Shown here piece after piece: positions 1-12,800 of a stretch of DNA of 64,000 bases. The DNA comes from Ostrinia nubilalis (Eukaryota > Arthropoda > Insecta > Lepidoptera > Crambidae), in contig NC_087117.1 of assembly GCF_963855985.1 (NCBI RefSeq), forward strand, positions 811,001 through 875,000, read 5' to 3'. The notes under the pieces are model-generated. The model was not told where the DNA came from. It did not search any database and worked only from the letters and a program-made list of their open reading frames with translations. The position numbers and the translations under genes are program-made. Position 1 is the stretch's first letter. Every line of letters begins with the position of its first letter.

Positions 1-9
1 GCACTCATC

Positions 10-105
10 AAGATGGCGCCACTGTAGAGTAAGGTCCTGTCAATCGCCAGGGGTGCCAACTGTTAAGTATAAAAACGATAGCCCTCATTGGAATGGTTGT
101 GTTGT
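10..105. repeat. GGCGCC-type dispersed repeat fragment
   Basis: A fragment carries GGCGCCA and GGTGCCAACT motifs followed by GATAGCCCTCATTG. The same arrangement recurs at 1935-2480, 10480-10560 and 11560-11670. It looks like a short inverted-repeat (MITE-like) family. Confidence 0.45.
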
Positions 106-485
106 CAACTTTTTGCCCACTTTGTGTGTCACGAACTATTTAACGCTGATACATAAGTATATTTTATATAAAAAAAAGTTTAACATACCACGGGGTAACA
201 ATATTCGTTTGTTAAAACTTAAAATATCTTGCCACTCATGCTAGATCATATCTATTTCATTACGTATTATAATTACATACAAAAGAAAGATTCAATACAC
301 TAAAATAATCAATTTTTCTTCTTTCTTTATATTAATGATTATATTAAATAAACCTTTTAGTCATAAAAATAACACCGTTCTAAATATGCGTACGATTTTG
401 TCTTTTTTTTCGTCGTAATTTACAGAATTACAGAAAAAAATAATACAAAAACCAAAAACAAAGGAAAAATAAAAATGCTAATGAG
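106..485. other. AT-rich stretch, no feature seen
   Basis: AT-rich sequence with only short chance reading frames. No splice-flanked exon, repeat unit or terminal inverted repeat was recognised. Confidence 0.4.
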
Positions 486-602
486 TGGGCCATAGTTCCA
501 GCTACCAATTCCCGATTTTTCTCTCGCTCTATCAAATGGCGATTCTTTGCGATAGAACGAGACGACATGACCGGTAATGGGTAGCTGGAAGTCTGGCCCA
601 TA
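486..602. mobile_element. short palindromic MITE
   Basis: The left end TGGGCCATAGTTCCAGCTAC is mirrored by GTAGCTGGAAGTCTGGCCCA on the right. The element is a roughly 115-bp foldback with no coding capacity. Confidence 0.6.
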
Positions 603-626
603 GTACCTACCTAGGTAAGTATACTT

Positions 627-741
627 ATGCCTGTTTTCACTTCAGATCCCTAATTTTTAAGTGACCCCTACCTATGGTAACACATAACAGGAATTTTGTT
701 TTCACAGTGGTCACTTAAAAATTGGGAATGAAAACGGGCAT
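627..741. mobile_element. short palindromic MITE
   Basis: ATGCCTGTTTTCACTTCAGA at the left pairs imperfectly with GGGAATGAAAACGGGCAT at the right. Inner arms TTTTTAAGTGACC and GGTCACTTAAAAA also pair. It lies about 25 bp from the preceding foldback. Confidence 0.6.
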
Positions 742-947
742 TAGTCACACATTAACGTTTTTATATCAATGAAAGGATAGTGTTTTTTTTATTAATAAGA
801 TTCATCTATTTTATTTATTAATTAATTATTCGTGTAAAAGTCACTTATGGTCAATAATCAATATAAATCATTTCAAAATTGCTAAAACTTAACGATGCAT
901 CTAACAAAGTCGATTTTTGAGATTAAAAATATAAATAAAAAAATTCT

Positions 948-1060
948 ACTTTTAAACATCAATCTTTGCGTTGCAGTACGGAGTTTCATACGAAGAATAC
1001 TGACCACCTCGAGTTGATACGGTTACGATCTGTTTCCGGGTTGATAAGTGTGTTTCGTCC
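948..1060. repeat. half copy of the 'GTTGATACGG' MITE family
   Basis: The stretch contains CGAGTTGATACGGTTACGATC and a TTTCCGGGTTGATAAGTGTG end. These are shared with better copies at 47862-48030 and 49805-50220, so this is one arm of that foldback element. Confidence 0.5.
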
Positions 1061-1139
1061 TTAAATCCATAATTATTTCCCATCATTCTGCTTAAATACA
1101 AATCTGATGAACATGACTTAACTTTCCCGCCAAAAAAAT

Positions 1140-1590
1140 CATTTTTTTTATATAGAGGGTGGAATTTTGTAATGCCACCTGAAGGGAAAGTACTCTTAAC
1201 ACTGTAGATAGTCAATTTTACTCAAAGATTTTCAAAAATTTGCTTGCTACACTCGGGAATCGAACCAACTAAAATCTGTTAAAAATTACACCCTGTATTT
1301 TTATTGCATCGATCGTTAGGGTTAAGTATAAGGATAAGGATGAAATCTCTCAAACAAACTTGATAAATCAAATAAAAGGAAAACTATGATATCTTAAATT
1401 ATTGTAATTATTTACAGAAAATTGTATGGTAATTGTATTGTATCGAAAAAAATTCGAAAATCTTTGAATGCAGTTCTCTTTCTTTTCAAAAATAAAGGAA
1501 TGTCTTCTTTGAGTAAAATTTCTATCTACAGTATTAAGGGTACTTTCTCTCCAGGTGGCATTACAAAATTCCACCCTGTATTTCTAACCT
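1140..1590. repeat. inverted repeat pair with about 270-bp spacer
   Basis: GGGTGGAATTTTGTAATGCC at about 1157 is matched in reverse complement by GGCATTACAAAATTCCACCC at about 1556. The inner arms, a stretch reading ACTTTCCC or GGGAAAGT, also pair. The unit is a foldback element. Between and after it (1591-1934) the DNA is AT-rich with nothing recognised. Confidence 0.55.
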
Positions 1591-1934
1591 CAAAAACGAC
1601 TAAAACAACGGCAAACGGCATTACAGACTTCTAAATGCTATATCTCACTATTCTGTATTATAACTGGACGACTATCTATTTTAACTATGTCTTTATATTA
1701 AAATGCATTTATCACACATTAATTAACTTCTCACTTGGAATATAACTTTCGATTTTAGTCGGTTATTTCACAAACTACAATAATGTAGCATGAAAATATG
1801 TATATTGTAACACAAATAAAAATACTGGGTGTATTTAATATGTAACACAAAAAATAATTAAATTCTTTAACTGTGCACCAAGAACTAAAACCTTTCGAAA
1901 GAAGGAATTACTTTTTTCTTTTGTCGTTAGATTG

Positions 1935-2480
1935 GCAGCATTGAATCATGGCTGCCGTATTTCCGTTCACCAGTTGGCGCCGTTATCGAATTACTTATTC
2001 GCCGATGGCGCCAAGTGGTTCATTATCACCACAGTCAATTGACGTACTTTTAAATGTACCAAAACGCGATTTCCCCGTAATTATGTACGTAACTCAAATG
2101 ACTATAATCATTGCTTGATTTTAAACCTTCAAATAACTAAAAAATATATTGGGATTAAGCTTAAAGTTCACTGGTATTAATTACCCAATGAAGGCTTCAG
2201 TGTTTTCGCTCATCAGTTGGCGCCAAAGTCTTAGCCACTAGCGAATGACAAGACTTTGCTTGACAATGGCGCCAACTGGTAAACGATCAAACTATACGTC
2301 TCATTGACTGTGGTGTTAAAACGCTCAAACTATAGGTCTCATTGATTGAAGTGTCAAGTTGACGTGTCGTCAAGTTGACACTGTCAACTGGTCACTTGGC
2401 GCCACTAGCGAGTCGGTACTGTACTTCGATAAAGGCGCCAACTGGTGAACTCAAATACGGTAGCCCTCATTTTACTGTTT
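1935..2480. repeat. cluster of three GGCGCC-type repeats
   Basis: CAGTTGGCGCC and GGCGCCAACTGG cores recur at about 1970-2015, 2215-2285 and 2395-2450. Each is followed by CATTGA or CCCTCATT-type ends. They are copies or arms of the family seen at 10-105. Confidence 0.5.
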
Positions 2481-2794
2481 TTTTATTAACTTGTAAAATG
2501 GTGGTTTTCGAAACACTAATATTTCACAGGTGCACAGTTAAAAAAATTGGTTTATAAATAAAAAATATCTCGTTAGGTAGCTTTCATAAAGCCTTCCCAT
2601 AAACAATCAATTCGTTCTCAACAAAAAAGTCATAAACTTCTATTCTTAAAGAATAGACAAAATATGTTAGACTAGCACTGGTAACTTTAGTTTTAACAGC
2701 TTAACTATTGTTTAACTGCATCGTCGTTGTAACATAAAGCCATTAATCTCTATGGATTAGCGATAAGACCTTTACGTACCTACTCAGAACCTAA

Positions 2795-2974
2795 CGCCCG
2801 TATTCACAAACATTACTATGAGGACTCACAGTGCGCGCGGACTCACAGTGCGCGCGGACTCACAGTGCGCGTAGACGCACAGGGTGACACACGAACCAAT
2901 CACAGAGTGAGATTCAACGCTGTGCGTTCGATTTGTTACTTCACATAAGCAAGCATCGTTTGTGAATACGGGCG
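2795..2974. mobile_element. 'CGCCCGTATTCACAAAC' MITE, copy 1
   Basis: Termini CGCCCGTATTCACAAAC and GTTTGTGAATACGGGCG are perfect inverted repeats. The left part holds a three-fold 18-bp direct repeat, GGACTCACAGTGCGCGC. Other copies are at 3042-3239, 9734-9878, 27150-27297 and 51082-51165 (half). Confidence 0.75.
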
Positions 2975-3041
2975 TAAATTTCTCTCGTTTGATTCCCAGT
3001 GGGAGTAAAATTTTCTGCTCACTTTGGTTCCTGGTTCTAAC

Positions 3042-3239
3042 ATCCGTATTCACAAACGATGCTTGCTTCAGTGAAGCATCAACGCTTTGCGAAGTCGAAC
3101 GCACAGCGTTGAATAGAGCTCTGCGATTGGTTCGTATGTCACTCCGCCACTCACGTATTGTCTATGAATAGGTTTTTGGGACTCTAGGTGCGTTTACGCG
3201 CACTGTGTGACCTCGTAGTAATGTTTGTGAATACGGGTG
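3042..3239. mobile_element. 'CGCCCGTATTCACAAAC' MITE, copy 2
   Basis: ATCCGTATTCACAAACGATG at the left and GTTTGTGAATACGGGTGT at the right are inverted. The body runs in the opposite orientation to copy 1, which lies only 70 bp away. Confidence 0.7.
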
Positions 3240-3244
3240 TAAGT

Positions 3245-3435
3245 CCGGTAGCTACCTAAATCTGTCGACATAATAAACAAAGTTAACAGCATTATTGTTC
3301 CGGCAGTTGGAGGTAAGATAGCCAGTTCCTCCGTGGTTGAGGATTCTGGGTGAAGCTCCTTAACTCCGGCCTGATCATCATTTTCCATCCTGATCAAGTT
3401 TATACACAACAATGCTGTTAACATTGTTATTGTGA
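3245..3435 (-). repeat. LINE-like dispersed fragment (ESSTTEELAILPPTA)
   Basis: In reverse complement this encodes a peptide with ESSTTEELAILPPTAG. The same peptide and flanking DNA recur at 47305-47480, 47690-47835 and 52815-52985. It is a dispersed retroposon tail; the family was not identified. Confidence 0.5.
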
Positions 3436-3887
3436 CGTCTAACTGAGGTTTTTGATTTTAAAGTAAATTTTTATTTCTACTCTGCTAAAATTGGAAGTCC
3501 TTGTGAATTGATATTTACAACTGCTCTGTTCATTATTTCTTTCTCCGTTTTTTCTTGTACTAGTGTTTGTTTTAATGTTCCTATTTATATCTGTTTAATT
3601 TTTTATGTGTTTTTTTCTCCTTTCGCTTTCTGTCACTTTATTTTTCCGTGTTTTCTTTTTCTTCTGTTATGTTTTCGAATATTTTCATGTGATGTCTCAT
3701 TGTAATAACATTTAATTTGTTGTTTCTTGACTTTTTCTGATATTATAATTAGTAGGTATTCCATTTTTTTCTTGTCTTTTTTCTCATAAATATGAAGTTA
3801 AACAACGAAGTCTAAGTCCTAAATCCATTTAACCATGTTTTTTCTTTCTTTCTTGTCTTTTTTTCTATTATTTTACTTTAACTGGTT
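3436..3887 (-). other. probable 3' UTR of the lipid phosphatase gene
   Basis: The stretch immediately follows the PLPP stop codon on the minus strand. It contains TTTATT (AATAAA on the transcribed strand) at about 3637 and 3469, either of which could be the polyadenylation signal. It is A-rich on the transcribed strand. Confidence 0.45.
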
Positions 3888-6800
3888 CTATATCCACTTG
3901 TCTTCTTTCCTCGCACCGTTTAAAAGCGGCGTCGACTCGATCTCCTTGCAGTCTCCTTTGATCGGACTGATGTCGGATTTTCCGTTCATGTATTTGACCA
4001 TATTTGAGTTAGAGACTATGTAGGGAATACCTGATAGATCGGAGGACAGAGGATTGTAGTACTGACGGTAGCAGAACACTGCTGTCGTGAAGCCGAGGAT
4101 CGATCCGACTAGGACGTCTGGAAATTAGAAATAAATACATAATTATATCATGTTCATGGTTTATGTTGTAATTAATAAATAAGGTATTTTTTACTATTTG
4201 CAAATCAAAATCAAAAATATTTATTCAGTTTAGACCACAAGTGGCACTTATGAACGTCAAAATGTAAATAATAAAAAAAGAAAAGGTAGCCCTTATGGGG
4301 CACTTTATATGTCTCCTAATCTTTTGGGCCCTACCAGCACTTCGAGACAAACATATGGCAAGTGCTGAGAAGAAACGCCGGAACAAACTCAGTCACCACT
4401 TATTGCAAGGAATTATCTAACGGTAAGAATAGCCAAATTTAAGTACATCAAATAATGTGCAGACTGAACTGACCACGCATCCTTGTCATCAATATAGTCT
4501 CGAACCTTGTAGTTCCCTTTGGACATAAGGGTATTTTTTATATGTATCTTAAATTTGTTTTTTGGCAATTCGACAAGGTTGTGTGGTATTTTGTTAAATA
4601 TGGTAATACATTTCCCCAAGAATGAATTACCTATTTTATGCAACCTAAAAGATGGAACAGTAAGTTTATTATTATGTCTCGTGTTAAATGAGCATTATTT
4701 TTGGAGCGCAGGCTAAGTGCATGCGGTTTCTAAAGACTTTTATTATTTTTTATTTTTCATAAACAAACAAACAGCATGTCATGTGTAGCTTAAAAATTAA
4801 ACTTTAGACCGAATGAAAATTCGACGAGCGTTGACACAGTAGAAAGATTCGCATCCTAAAGGTTTCCTTAATTAAGTTAAGCCTGGGTGCAGACTACCGA
4901 CTTTTTGTTGGCCGATAGTTTGGTCAGTTAATCAGTATGGAGATGTATGAGAGTGCGCACATTACACCGATTTGGTAACGGCTGATTCTTCAACAACTTA
5001 GAATCGGGCCCAACTATCGGCCAACTAAAAGTCGGTGGTCTGCGAATAGGCCAACTGGTTAACGTAATTAAGGAAACCCTTTATCCATTAAATTTGATAT
5101 TACACTGGGAAAGGCACCCAAAAATTTATTTTTTTCACTCACCCTGCCAATGGTGGTGGTAGTCGCATGTCCTGGACAGCGCGATGCAGGCCGCAGCCAC
5201 CAGCGGCGCCAGGCAGCATACTACTCGGGCGCCGCTGCCGCGCCCGCGAGATAGGACTCCGAGGCGACCGCAGAGCCAGACTGATGCCACGCCCAAGGAG
5301 CACCAGGATACTAGAGGAGAGAGTGAGAGAGAGTCACGCTGACGTCACGCTGAGGAAATCAAAGCCAAACTGATGCCACGCCCAGGGAGCACCAGGATAC
5401 TAGAGAAAGGATAGAGTAAGACAGCCGCTTACACACATAGAGAGCGAGTGTGAGAGAGAGAGAGTAGGAGCATTAGAAGTCAGTGGACGCCGAGGCGCCC
5501 GCACAGCCAGACTGATGCCACGCCCAGGGAGCACCAGGACACTAGAAGAGAGAGTGAGACAGACGCTTACACACTTAGAAAGCGAGTGTGTGTGAGATAG
5601 AGAAGGAGCATTAGAAGTCAGTGGACTCCAAAGCGACCGCACAGCCAGACGGAAGCCACTCCCAGGGAGCACCAGGACACTAGAGAAGGAGAGAGTGAGA
5701 CAGACGCTTACACACATAGAGAGCGAGTGTGAGAGAGAGAGAGTAGGAGCATTGGAAATCAGTGATACAGAGACGAGAGAAGACACCAAGACGACCGCAG
5801 AGCCAGACGAAAGCCACGCCGAGGGAGCACCAGGATACTAGAAGAGGCGTGAGTAAGACTTTTAGAACATAGTGAGAGCGAGACAGTCACTAATCAGGCC
5901 CCTCTTTCCCACTGGGCACTTTGGGCACGTGCCCAGGGGCCCCGTCTGCTCAAAAGACCTTTTTCCAGTTGATAGGGTCCCCCTTAAGTGCCCAGGGCCT
6001 CTAGTAAGTTAAAGACGGCTCTGACTCTGATGTCATGCTGAGGAAATACCACGACACTAGTAGAATTCGAGGTTACATAGACTTGAGACGCTCGCGCATG
6101 TGATGCGTGCTATTAACATTCTTAGAAAGAGCGAGACAGTCGCACTGATGCCACGCCCATAGAGCTAGACCGATGCCACGCCCAGGGAGCACCAGGATAC
6201 TATAGGAGAGAGAGAGACAGCCGCTTTCAAACACGTAGAAAGAGTACGCTTAATGTAAAACGATAATGGAAAAGGAGTGAGTGACACACGCGCTTCCAGT
6301 TAGCCGCTAACATGACACAATGAGAGAGAGAGAGAGAGGAGCGTTGGAAGTCTAGTATGAGCCACCAGCGGCGCCAGGCAGCACACTACTCGGGCGCCGC
6401 TACCGCGACCGCGAGAAAGAACGCCGAGGCGACCGCAGAGCCAGACCGAAGCCACTCCAAGAGAACACCAGGACACTAGAAGAGGCGTGAGGGAGACTTA
6501 TGTACTAGAAGAGCCTTGAGTGAGACTTTTAGAGCACTTTCAGACAGCCGCTTACACACATAGTGAGTGAGAGAGAGTCACTCTGACCACGACACTAGTA
6601 AGAGTGAGTATTCGAGGTTGAAACTAATACTTAGAGAGAGCGAGACAGTCGCACTGATGCCACGCCCATCGAACACTGGCATATAAGCGGTGGAAGCTGA
6701 ATTTTTTCACACACAGCACAATTGGCCGCAGTCACACTACGACTAGTAGGGGTAATGTTACACACACAGCACAAATGGCCGCAGCCCCTAGTAAGATTGG

Positions 6801-9800
6801 AAGTCTCATGAGACTGCGACACTGTCAGCAATAGTAAGATGCAGGCCGCAGCCACCAGCGGCGCCAGGCAGCAGACTACTCGGGCGCCGCTGCCGCGACC
6901 GCGAGAAAGAACGCCGAGGCGACCGCAGAGCCAGACCGAAGCCACGCCCAGGGAGCACCACGATACTAGAGAAAGGATAGAGTGAGACAGCCGCTAACAC
7001 ACATAGAAAGCGAGTGTGTGAGAGAGAGTAGGATCATTGGAAGTGTAGTAAGCCACGATACTAAAAGAGGCGTAAGTGAAACACTAGCACTTTCAGATAG
7101 CCGCTTACACACATAGTGAGTGAGAGAGAGAGAGTCACCCTGAGGAAATCAAAGCCAGACTGAGGCCACTCCGAGAGAGCACCAGGATTCTAGAGGAGAG
7201 AGTGAGGCAGCCGCTTTCAAACACGTAGAAAGAGTACGCCTAGTGTAATACGATAATGGATGGAGAAGGAGTGAGTGAGACACGCGCTTCCAGTTAGCCG
7301 CTAACATGACACAATGACAGAGAGAGAGAGGATCATTGGAAGTCTAGTATGAGCCACCAGCGGCGCCAGGCAGCATACTACTCGGGCGCCGCTGCCGCGC
7401 CCGCGAGAGAGAACGCCGAGGCGACCGCAGAGCCAGACTGAGGCCACGCCCAGGGAGCACCAGGACACTAGAAGAGAGAGTGAGAGAGAGTCACGCTGAG
7501 GAAATCAAAGCCAAACTGATGCCACTCCCAGGGAGCACCAGGATACTAGAAGAGGTGTGAGTGAGACTTTTAGAACACTTACACACATAGAGAGAGCGAG
7601 ACAGTCACTAATCAGGCCCCTTTCCCACTGGGCACTTTGGGCACGTGCCCAGGGTCCCCGTCTGCTCAAAAGACCTTTTTCTAGTTGATAAGGGCCCCCT
7701 TAAGTGTCCAGCGCCTCTAAGTAGTAGGTTAAAGACGGCTCTGACTCTGATGTCATGCTGAGGAAATACCACGACACTAGTAGGAGTGAGAGAGGTTGAA
7801 ATTCAGACGAACTCGCGCGCGTGATTCGAGCAAGTGACATTCTTAGAAAGCCCATAGAGCACTAGCATAGGAGCATTGGATGCTAAATTATTCTTTGCAC
7901 AGATCACAAATGGCCGCAGCCATTATAGGGGCATTGGAAGTCTCATGAGACTGCGACACTGCCAGCAATAGATAAGATGCAGGATGCAGGATGCTACTTG
8001 GGGGGAGCACCACGATACTAGAGAAGGAGTGAGTGAGATAGCCGCTTACATACATTGAGCGAGTGTGAGAGAGAGAGAGTACGAGCATTTAATCCTGAGA
8101 AGAGTCCAAAAATCCTGAAATCTCAAGATAAGTCCTGAGATATGGTAACCCTACATTTACACGACTCTGGTAGGAACATTAGAAATCCAGATAGCCAGAC
8201 GAATGCCACGCAGAGGGAGCACGATACTAGCATTGATGTTAGACTAGACCCCTTATTTACATGACACAGTTTAAGATCGACTTTCCTCCAGAGTAAAGTT
8301 AATGAGAAATGACAAACAATAGATCTACTTGCCTGCTACTTTTAATGTTCTTGTAAGCATTAGTAAGTGTCTTAACCTTGACTGTATAATAGCTCAGTAA
8401 CATACAAATACACTAATTAATTATGCGAGGCAGGCATAGGTAACCTAATGATTGATATGTAAATAAGTATCTGTCTGCAAAAATACATATTAAATGTCTA
8501 GCGCTTAACAAAGTTAGTGCCTGAGGTATGGGAGCGGCACGGGAGGGGTAACACGACAACATTATGACGTGACAGAGCGTTCTGAAGCACATAAGTCTCG
8601 CTGATAGACTAAGTAGTCCAGTCAAAATAGACATGAACCCTGCAATAATTCGCATACAGCTGAAAATCGGTACGAATGTTCGGAGCACCATTATGAATTA
8701 ACTGTGAAAAGTCCCCATCGATCCGACATGTGCTAAAAAAAAAAAATTCTAGGTCAAACTTAAAAAATACGGGTTTTTGAGATTCGTATTTTTTAAGATT
8801 GACCTTGAAATTCATAATGGTGCTCCGAACATTCGTACCAATTTTCAGCTGTATGCGAATTATTGCAGGGTTCATGTCTAATTTGACTGGACTAAAGAGC
8901 TAGTGAACGCCAGACCTAACTACGACATTTTATAAAAGCTGAAAGTTTGTCAGCGTATGCTCCCAATATAGGTTACGTAAGAAGAATCAGTCTATTGAAT
9001 ATACAGAAAAAGCCACCATAAAAGTTAGGCTTACGTTATACCATAAAAGCTGATTTTTACATATAATATTTGGACAATAATTAGAAGTAATTACCTCATC
9101 AGCCAGACAGTTTTGACAGTTCCAACTCCTTGTCAGACAGTTTTTTTAGGATAGCTGCCAAAGCCACGATGACCCAAACGTCATGATTCACCAACATTCT
9201 AAATTATATTGGGAGCATGCGCTAACAAACTTTCAGCTTTTATAAAATGACGAAGGTCTGGCGTTCACTAGCTCTTAGTCTATGACGTTTGATGTTACAA
9301 AAACACCCTCCCGTGCCGCTCCCATTCCTCAGGCACTGACTGAACTAACTATTATTATTATTATTACATTATACATTATATTATTATATTATTACGAGAC
9401 TTATACATAGTTTACTCACAACTGCTGTGTCCGCTCGGGAAAGACTTGCGTCCGTCCATGATTTCCATGGGGTCCCCGTTGCATTGCATGTCTTCAGTCT
9501 CTATACCATCTTGGAAGCAGCGGTAGAAGAAATCTGGCCTGGGGCGACCTGGGTCAAATCAAAACAAATAAAAAATTATTCTGATGTTTAGGCAATAATA
9601 CTGTAGTTTCATCAAAATTCCTTCAGTAGTTTTTGCGTAAAAGGGCAACAAAACAAACATTATACCTTTTACCATTTTCCTTACAAACTTTCGCGTATAA
9701 TATTATTAATATTAGTATACACAATTAGGACACAACCGTATTCACAAACATTACTATGAGGTCTCAGTGCGTGTGGACGCACAGGGTAACACGCGAACCA

Positions 9801-12800
9801 ATCAAAGAGCTCCATTCAACGCTGTGAGTTCGATTTGCTGATTCACTTATGCAAGCATAGTTTGCGAATACGGGCGTTAGGCCCTTTCCAGGGCACTTAT
9901 ACACGTCCTAAATATAGCTTGCCCTACCACCACTTCGGGACAACATATAGGCTGGTGCTGAGAAGTGGCGGAAAAAAACCTCAGTCACCTTTGTCAGGTA
10001 AAACTTGATTTGTTTAAACCAGAGAGCGCCATAAAGCATGACCTTCCGGTTTTTTCTTTCAGTTAAATACATGAGGTCGGTTTCATAGAGTAAATAAAAC
10101 ATAAGAAATGAAATGTTACGTGCCTGCTACAAGTTTTATAATGTCCGTTAGAACTCCATTTATGCCAAGCGCCAGAGACCATGCCAGCAGGATCTGAAAC
10201 GAAAAATTACATTTTGTCAAATACACACACATTGCTGACCAATCATAATCATGGATCACAAATCTAAAGTCCAGGCCAGCTCTGGGGACACCTTTTGAGT
10301 GCCTCTATTTACAGAGAGGCAGTTGCGCCGCATGACGATTTTAAATCGGACAGGTGAATCACAGCTTTGGTTCCATGTAGCTGTGGTGTTTTGGGCCCTA
10401 TCAGCTTCAAGATATAAGTCCACCACCAGTTGCCGCGACTATCTAAACCACAAGGAAGTAACAGGACATAGTTCGCTAGAGGCGCCAACTGGCTCAAGCA
10501 AGTGACAGGATCATTCGCCAGAGCCGCCAACTGGTGAGCGCAGTTAAGGAAGCCCTCATTGAAAGGTGGTATTGAATGTTATTGCTGTTAGTTTTTTAAT
10601 GGGACATAAAGCGTCAGATTTTTTGATAAATATTGGATAGTGTGCCGTTTTAGCGCGGCGCTATATAGCAAGTACCTATAAAGTAACATGGCGCCGCAGC
10701 GCTCGTGTGCCCACCACAGATATTTCTATATGACGAAGCAGCGAGATCGCTTCCGGCGTCGTACAATCGCAGCAAAGCATCGTGTGCTTGACTCTAAGAA
10801 CTGGGTGCCTTATTTTCAACGATTGCGTGAGACAGCAACAACGTAGAGAGATGAGCGCAGTCTGCTGGCCTAGGAGCTGATATCCAAGTCACACTAGCTG
10901 ATATCCTACCTCCAGCGCGTCGCTGCAATCGTTACAGGCCGCCCAAGCGAGCAGCGAGAGAGCGCAGGGCACCGACAGCACCACCGCCCAAAGCAGCCCG
11001 CCCGGCACGTAAGACTCCTTGCGCGGGTATTTGTACGTAGACTCCAGGTCGGATTGGTGGATCACTCGGACGAAGGGCGGCATGGATTCCATGTAGCTGG
11101 AATTGAAAGCATTAAAAGTCATTTAATTTTTGTAAAGCGCTTTTACATGTACCACTTAAACCCTGCACTGCTACAGAACAATAATAAGGATCAATATTTT
11201 AAGGCACAACTATAAAATAAAACTCTATTCTAGCTATAAAAACTTAGTTCCGCTTCAATTCAGTTTCAAAAATTTGATATTAATTAGATTTTTAGTTTTC
11301 AAATGATTAATATTGAGTCATTCTGGCTCACCATCTGGCTTCAACGCGAGATCGGACCTCTTCCTACTAATATGTATTAATTATAAATGCGAAAGTTTGT
11401 GTCTGCATGTTTGTTACTCTTTCACGCAAAAACTACTGAACGGATTTTGTTGAAACTTTACAGTATTATTGTTTATAACCCAGAATAACATATAGGCTAT
11501 AATTTATGACGATCTGTAAAGCCGCGGGCAAAAGCTAGTACTTAATAATGGCTCCAACTGAAGTGGTGTAGGATTAGACTCCATTTGCACCAGTTGGCGC
11601 CACCGTCAATTCTATCTGACATTCGTTGGCGGCGCCAACTAGGGAAATACGGTAGCCCTTACTATGTCGGCGAAATAGTAACTTATTTGAAAAATAGGAG
11701 AGAATGTCAATTGAATGTATGTTACAGCTTATAAAAAAATAACAATTTAATCAATCAAAAATCAAAAATATTTATTCAGTTTAGACCACAAGTGGCACTT
11801 ATGAAGATAATTTAACTCTATTTAGAAAAACATTTGTTTTAATGGAGTAAAGATTTTACCTACACCAAAATTAGAGGGATCTTACAGGGTCAATATTTGA
11901 GTCGTCTAGTTTCAAAACCCGCTAAAACGCTCCTGCAACTAATTTCTGTTTATATCTCTAAATGATGCTACTGCAATTTTCTCATCATACTGTTCAATCC
12001 TCAGATCATAGAAAGGAATAGATGTGAAACGGGGGCGTGGCGCGTGTCTCCGCGATATGCCCAGAAACGAACATCGGCCGCGTAGCTAGGTTAGTCGCGA
12101 TTCAGTCGTACTAAGGAAATGTTCTCCGAATTTTTTGGATAATGCGTCGATACGTGCAATAAAACAAGTGAAACGAAGAACTACAGGAACAATGGAGTCA
12201 TTTACTACATGTAAGTATTGCAAATCCATTGGTATTTTGGTTATAAATAAAAAAAACTTAACATTTTTACGAACGAATTCAGTGCCGTAACAGTTACTGC
12301 GATATCGAAATCAGTGGTGATAAAAATTCTAACATACTTGTACATTGACGATTTAGTTAGCAACCACTTTATGTCATGCTCAACTACTGCGCGGTGTATT
12401 TAATTTCTTCCGATATCCACTGTCGTGTGAAAATACACAGTACGGCCGCATGTGCCGGTCGTAACATAGTGCCGTGCTCGTGATCTAATGCAGTTTCCTA
12501 TTATCGATAAATAGAAGTAAATTATAATTTTCTATTTTGTAATTTTAAATAAAAAAATTATGTGTTACTTGCGATTATAAGATTTTACAAAAAAAATAAT
12601 AACAGTAGAAGTAATTAGTAACTGTCAACTATGTAATTACTATAAGAGCTAGTTGAAAGCCTAATATAGGCATTATTTTTGATAAACATATGCGGTACGC
12701 AGATCGCCATAATTAATCCTTCAAGGCCCGCGAATCTAGACACAATAGATAATCAATTGTTATGACATTAATTAATGCCGTCTGGGACTCAAGCGGTTAA

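Larger units (their letters stand above)
5311..8240 (-). repeat. degenerate array built from PLPP exon 5 and its splice acceptor
   Basis: The stretch is a roughly 3-kb mosaic in PLPP intron 4. On the minus strand its recurring core is an acceptor-like CTCTAG followed by TATCCTGGTGCTCCCTGGGC, which is the first bases of PLPP exon 5. Cores occur near 5375-5405, 5510-5545, 5645-5690, 5810-5845, 6170-6205, 6445-6480, 6935-6970, 7155-7195, 7440-7475, 7515-7555 and 8200-8230. They are interspersed with GAGAGAGAGTGAG/TACACACATAG spacers and two copies of a GGGCACTTTGGGCACGTGCC block (about 5918 and 7627). Long stop-free frames here are artefacts of the repetition. Confidence 0.8.
8516..9337. mobile_element. 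'GGCACGGGAGGG' MITE containing two other MITEs
   Basis: The outer element has arms AGTGCCTGAGGTATGGGAGC and GCTCCCATTCCTCAGGCACT, with GGCACGGGAGGG and CCCTCCCGTGCC inside. Its centre is interrupted by two further foldback elements at 8616-8892 and 8897-9274. Related uninterrupted copies are at 19620-19775 and 48717-48854. Confidence 0.75.

Noticed and set aside
5400..5789. 129-codon open frame on the minus strand rich in [17 protein letters not shown]
   Set aside because: It lies in the exon-5-derived array. The repetition itself keeps the frame open, there is no splice or start support, and the same peptide is repeated three times.
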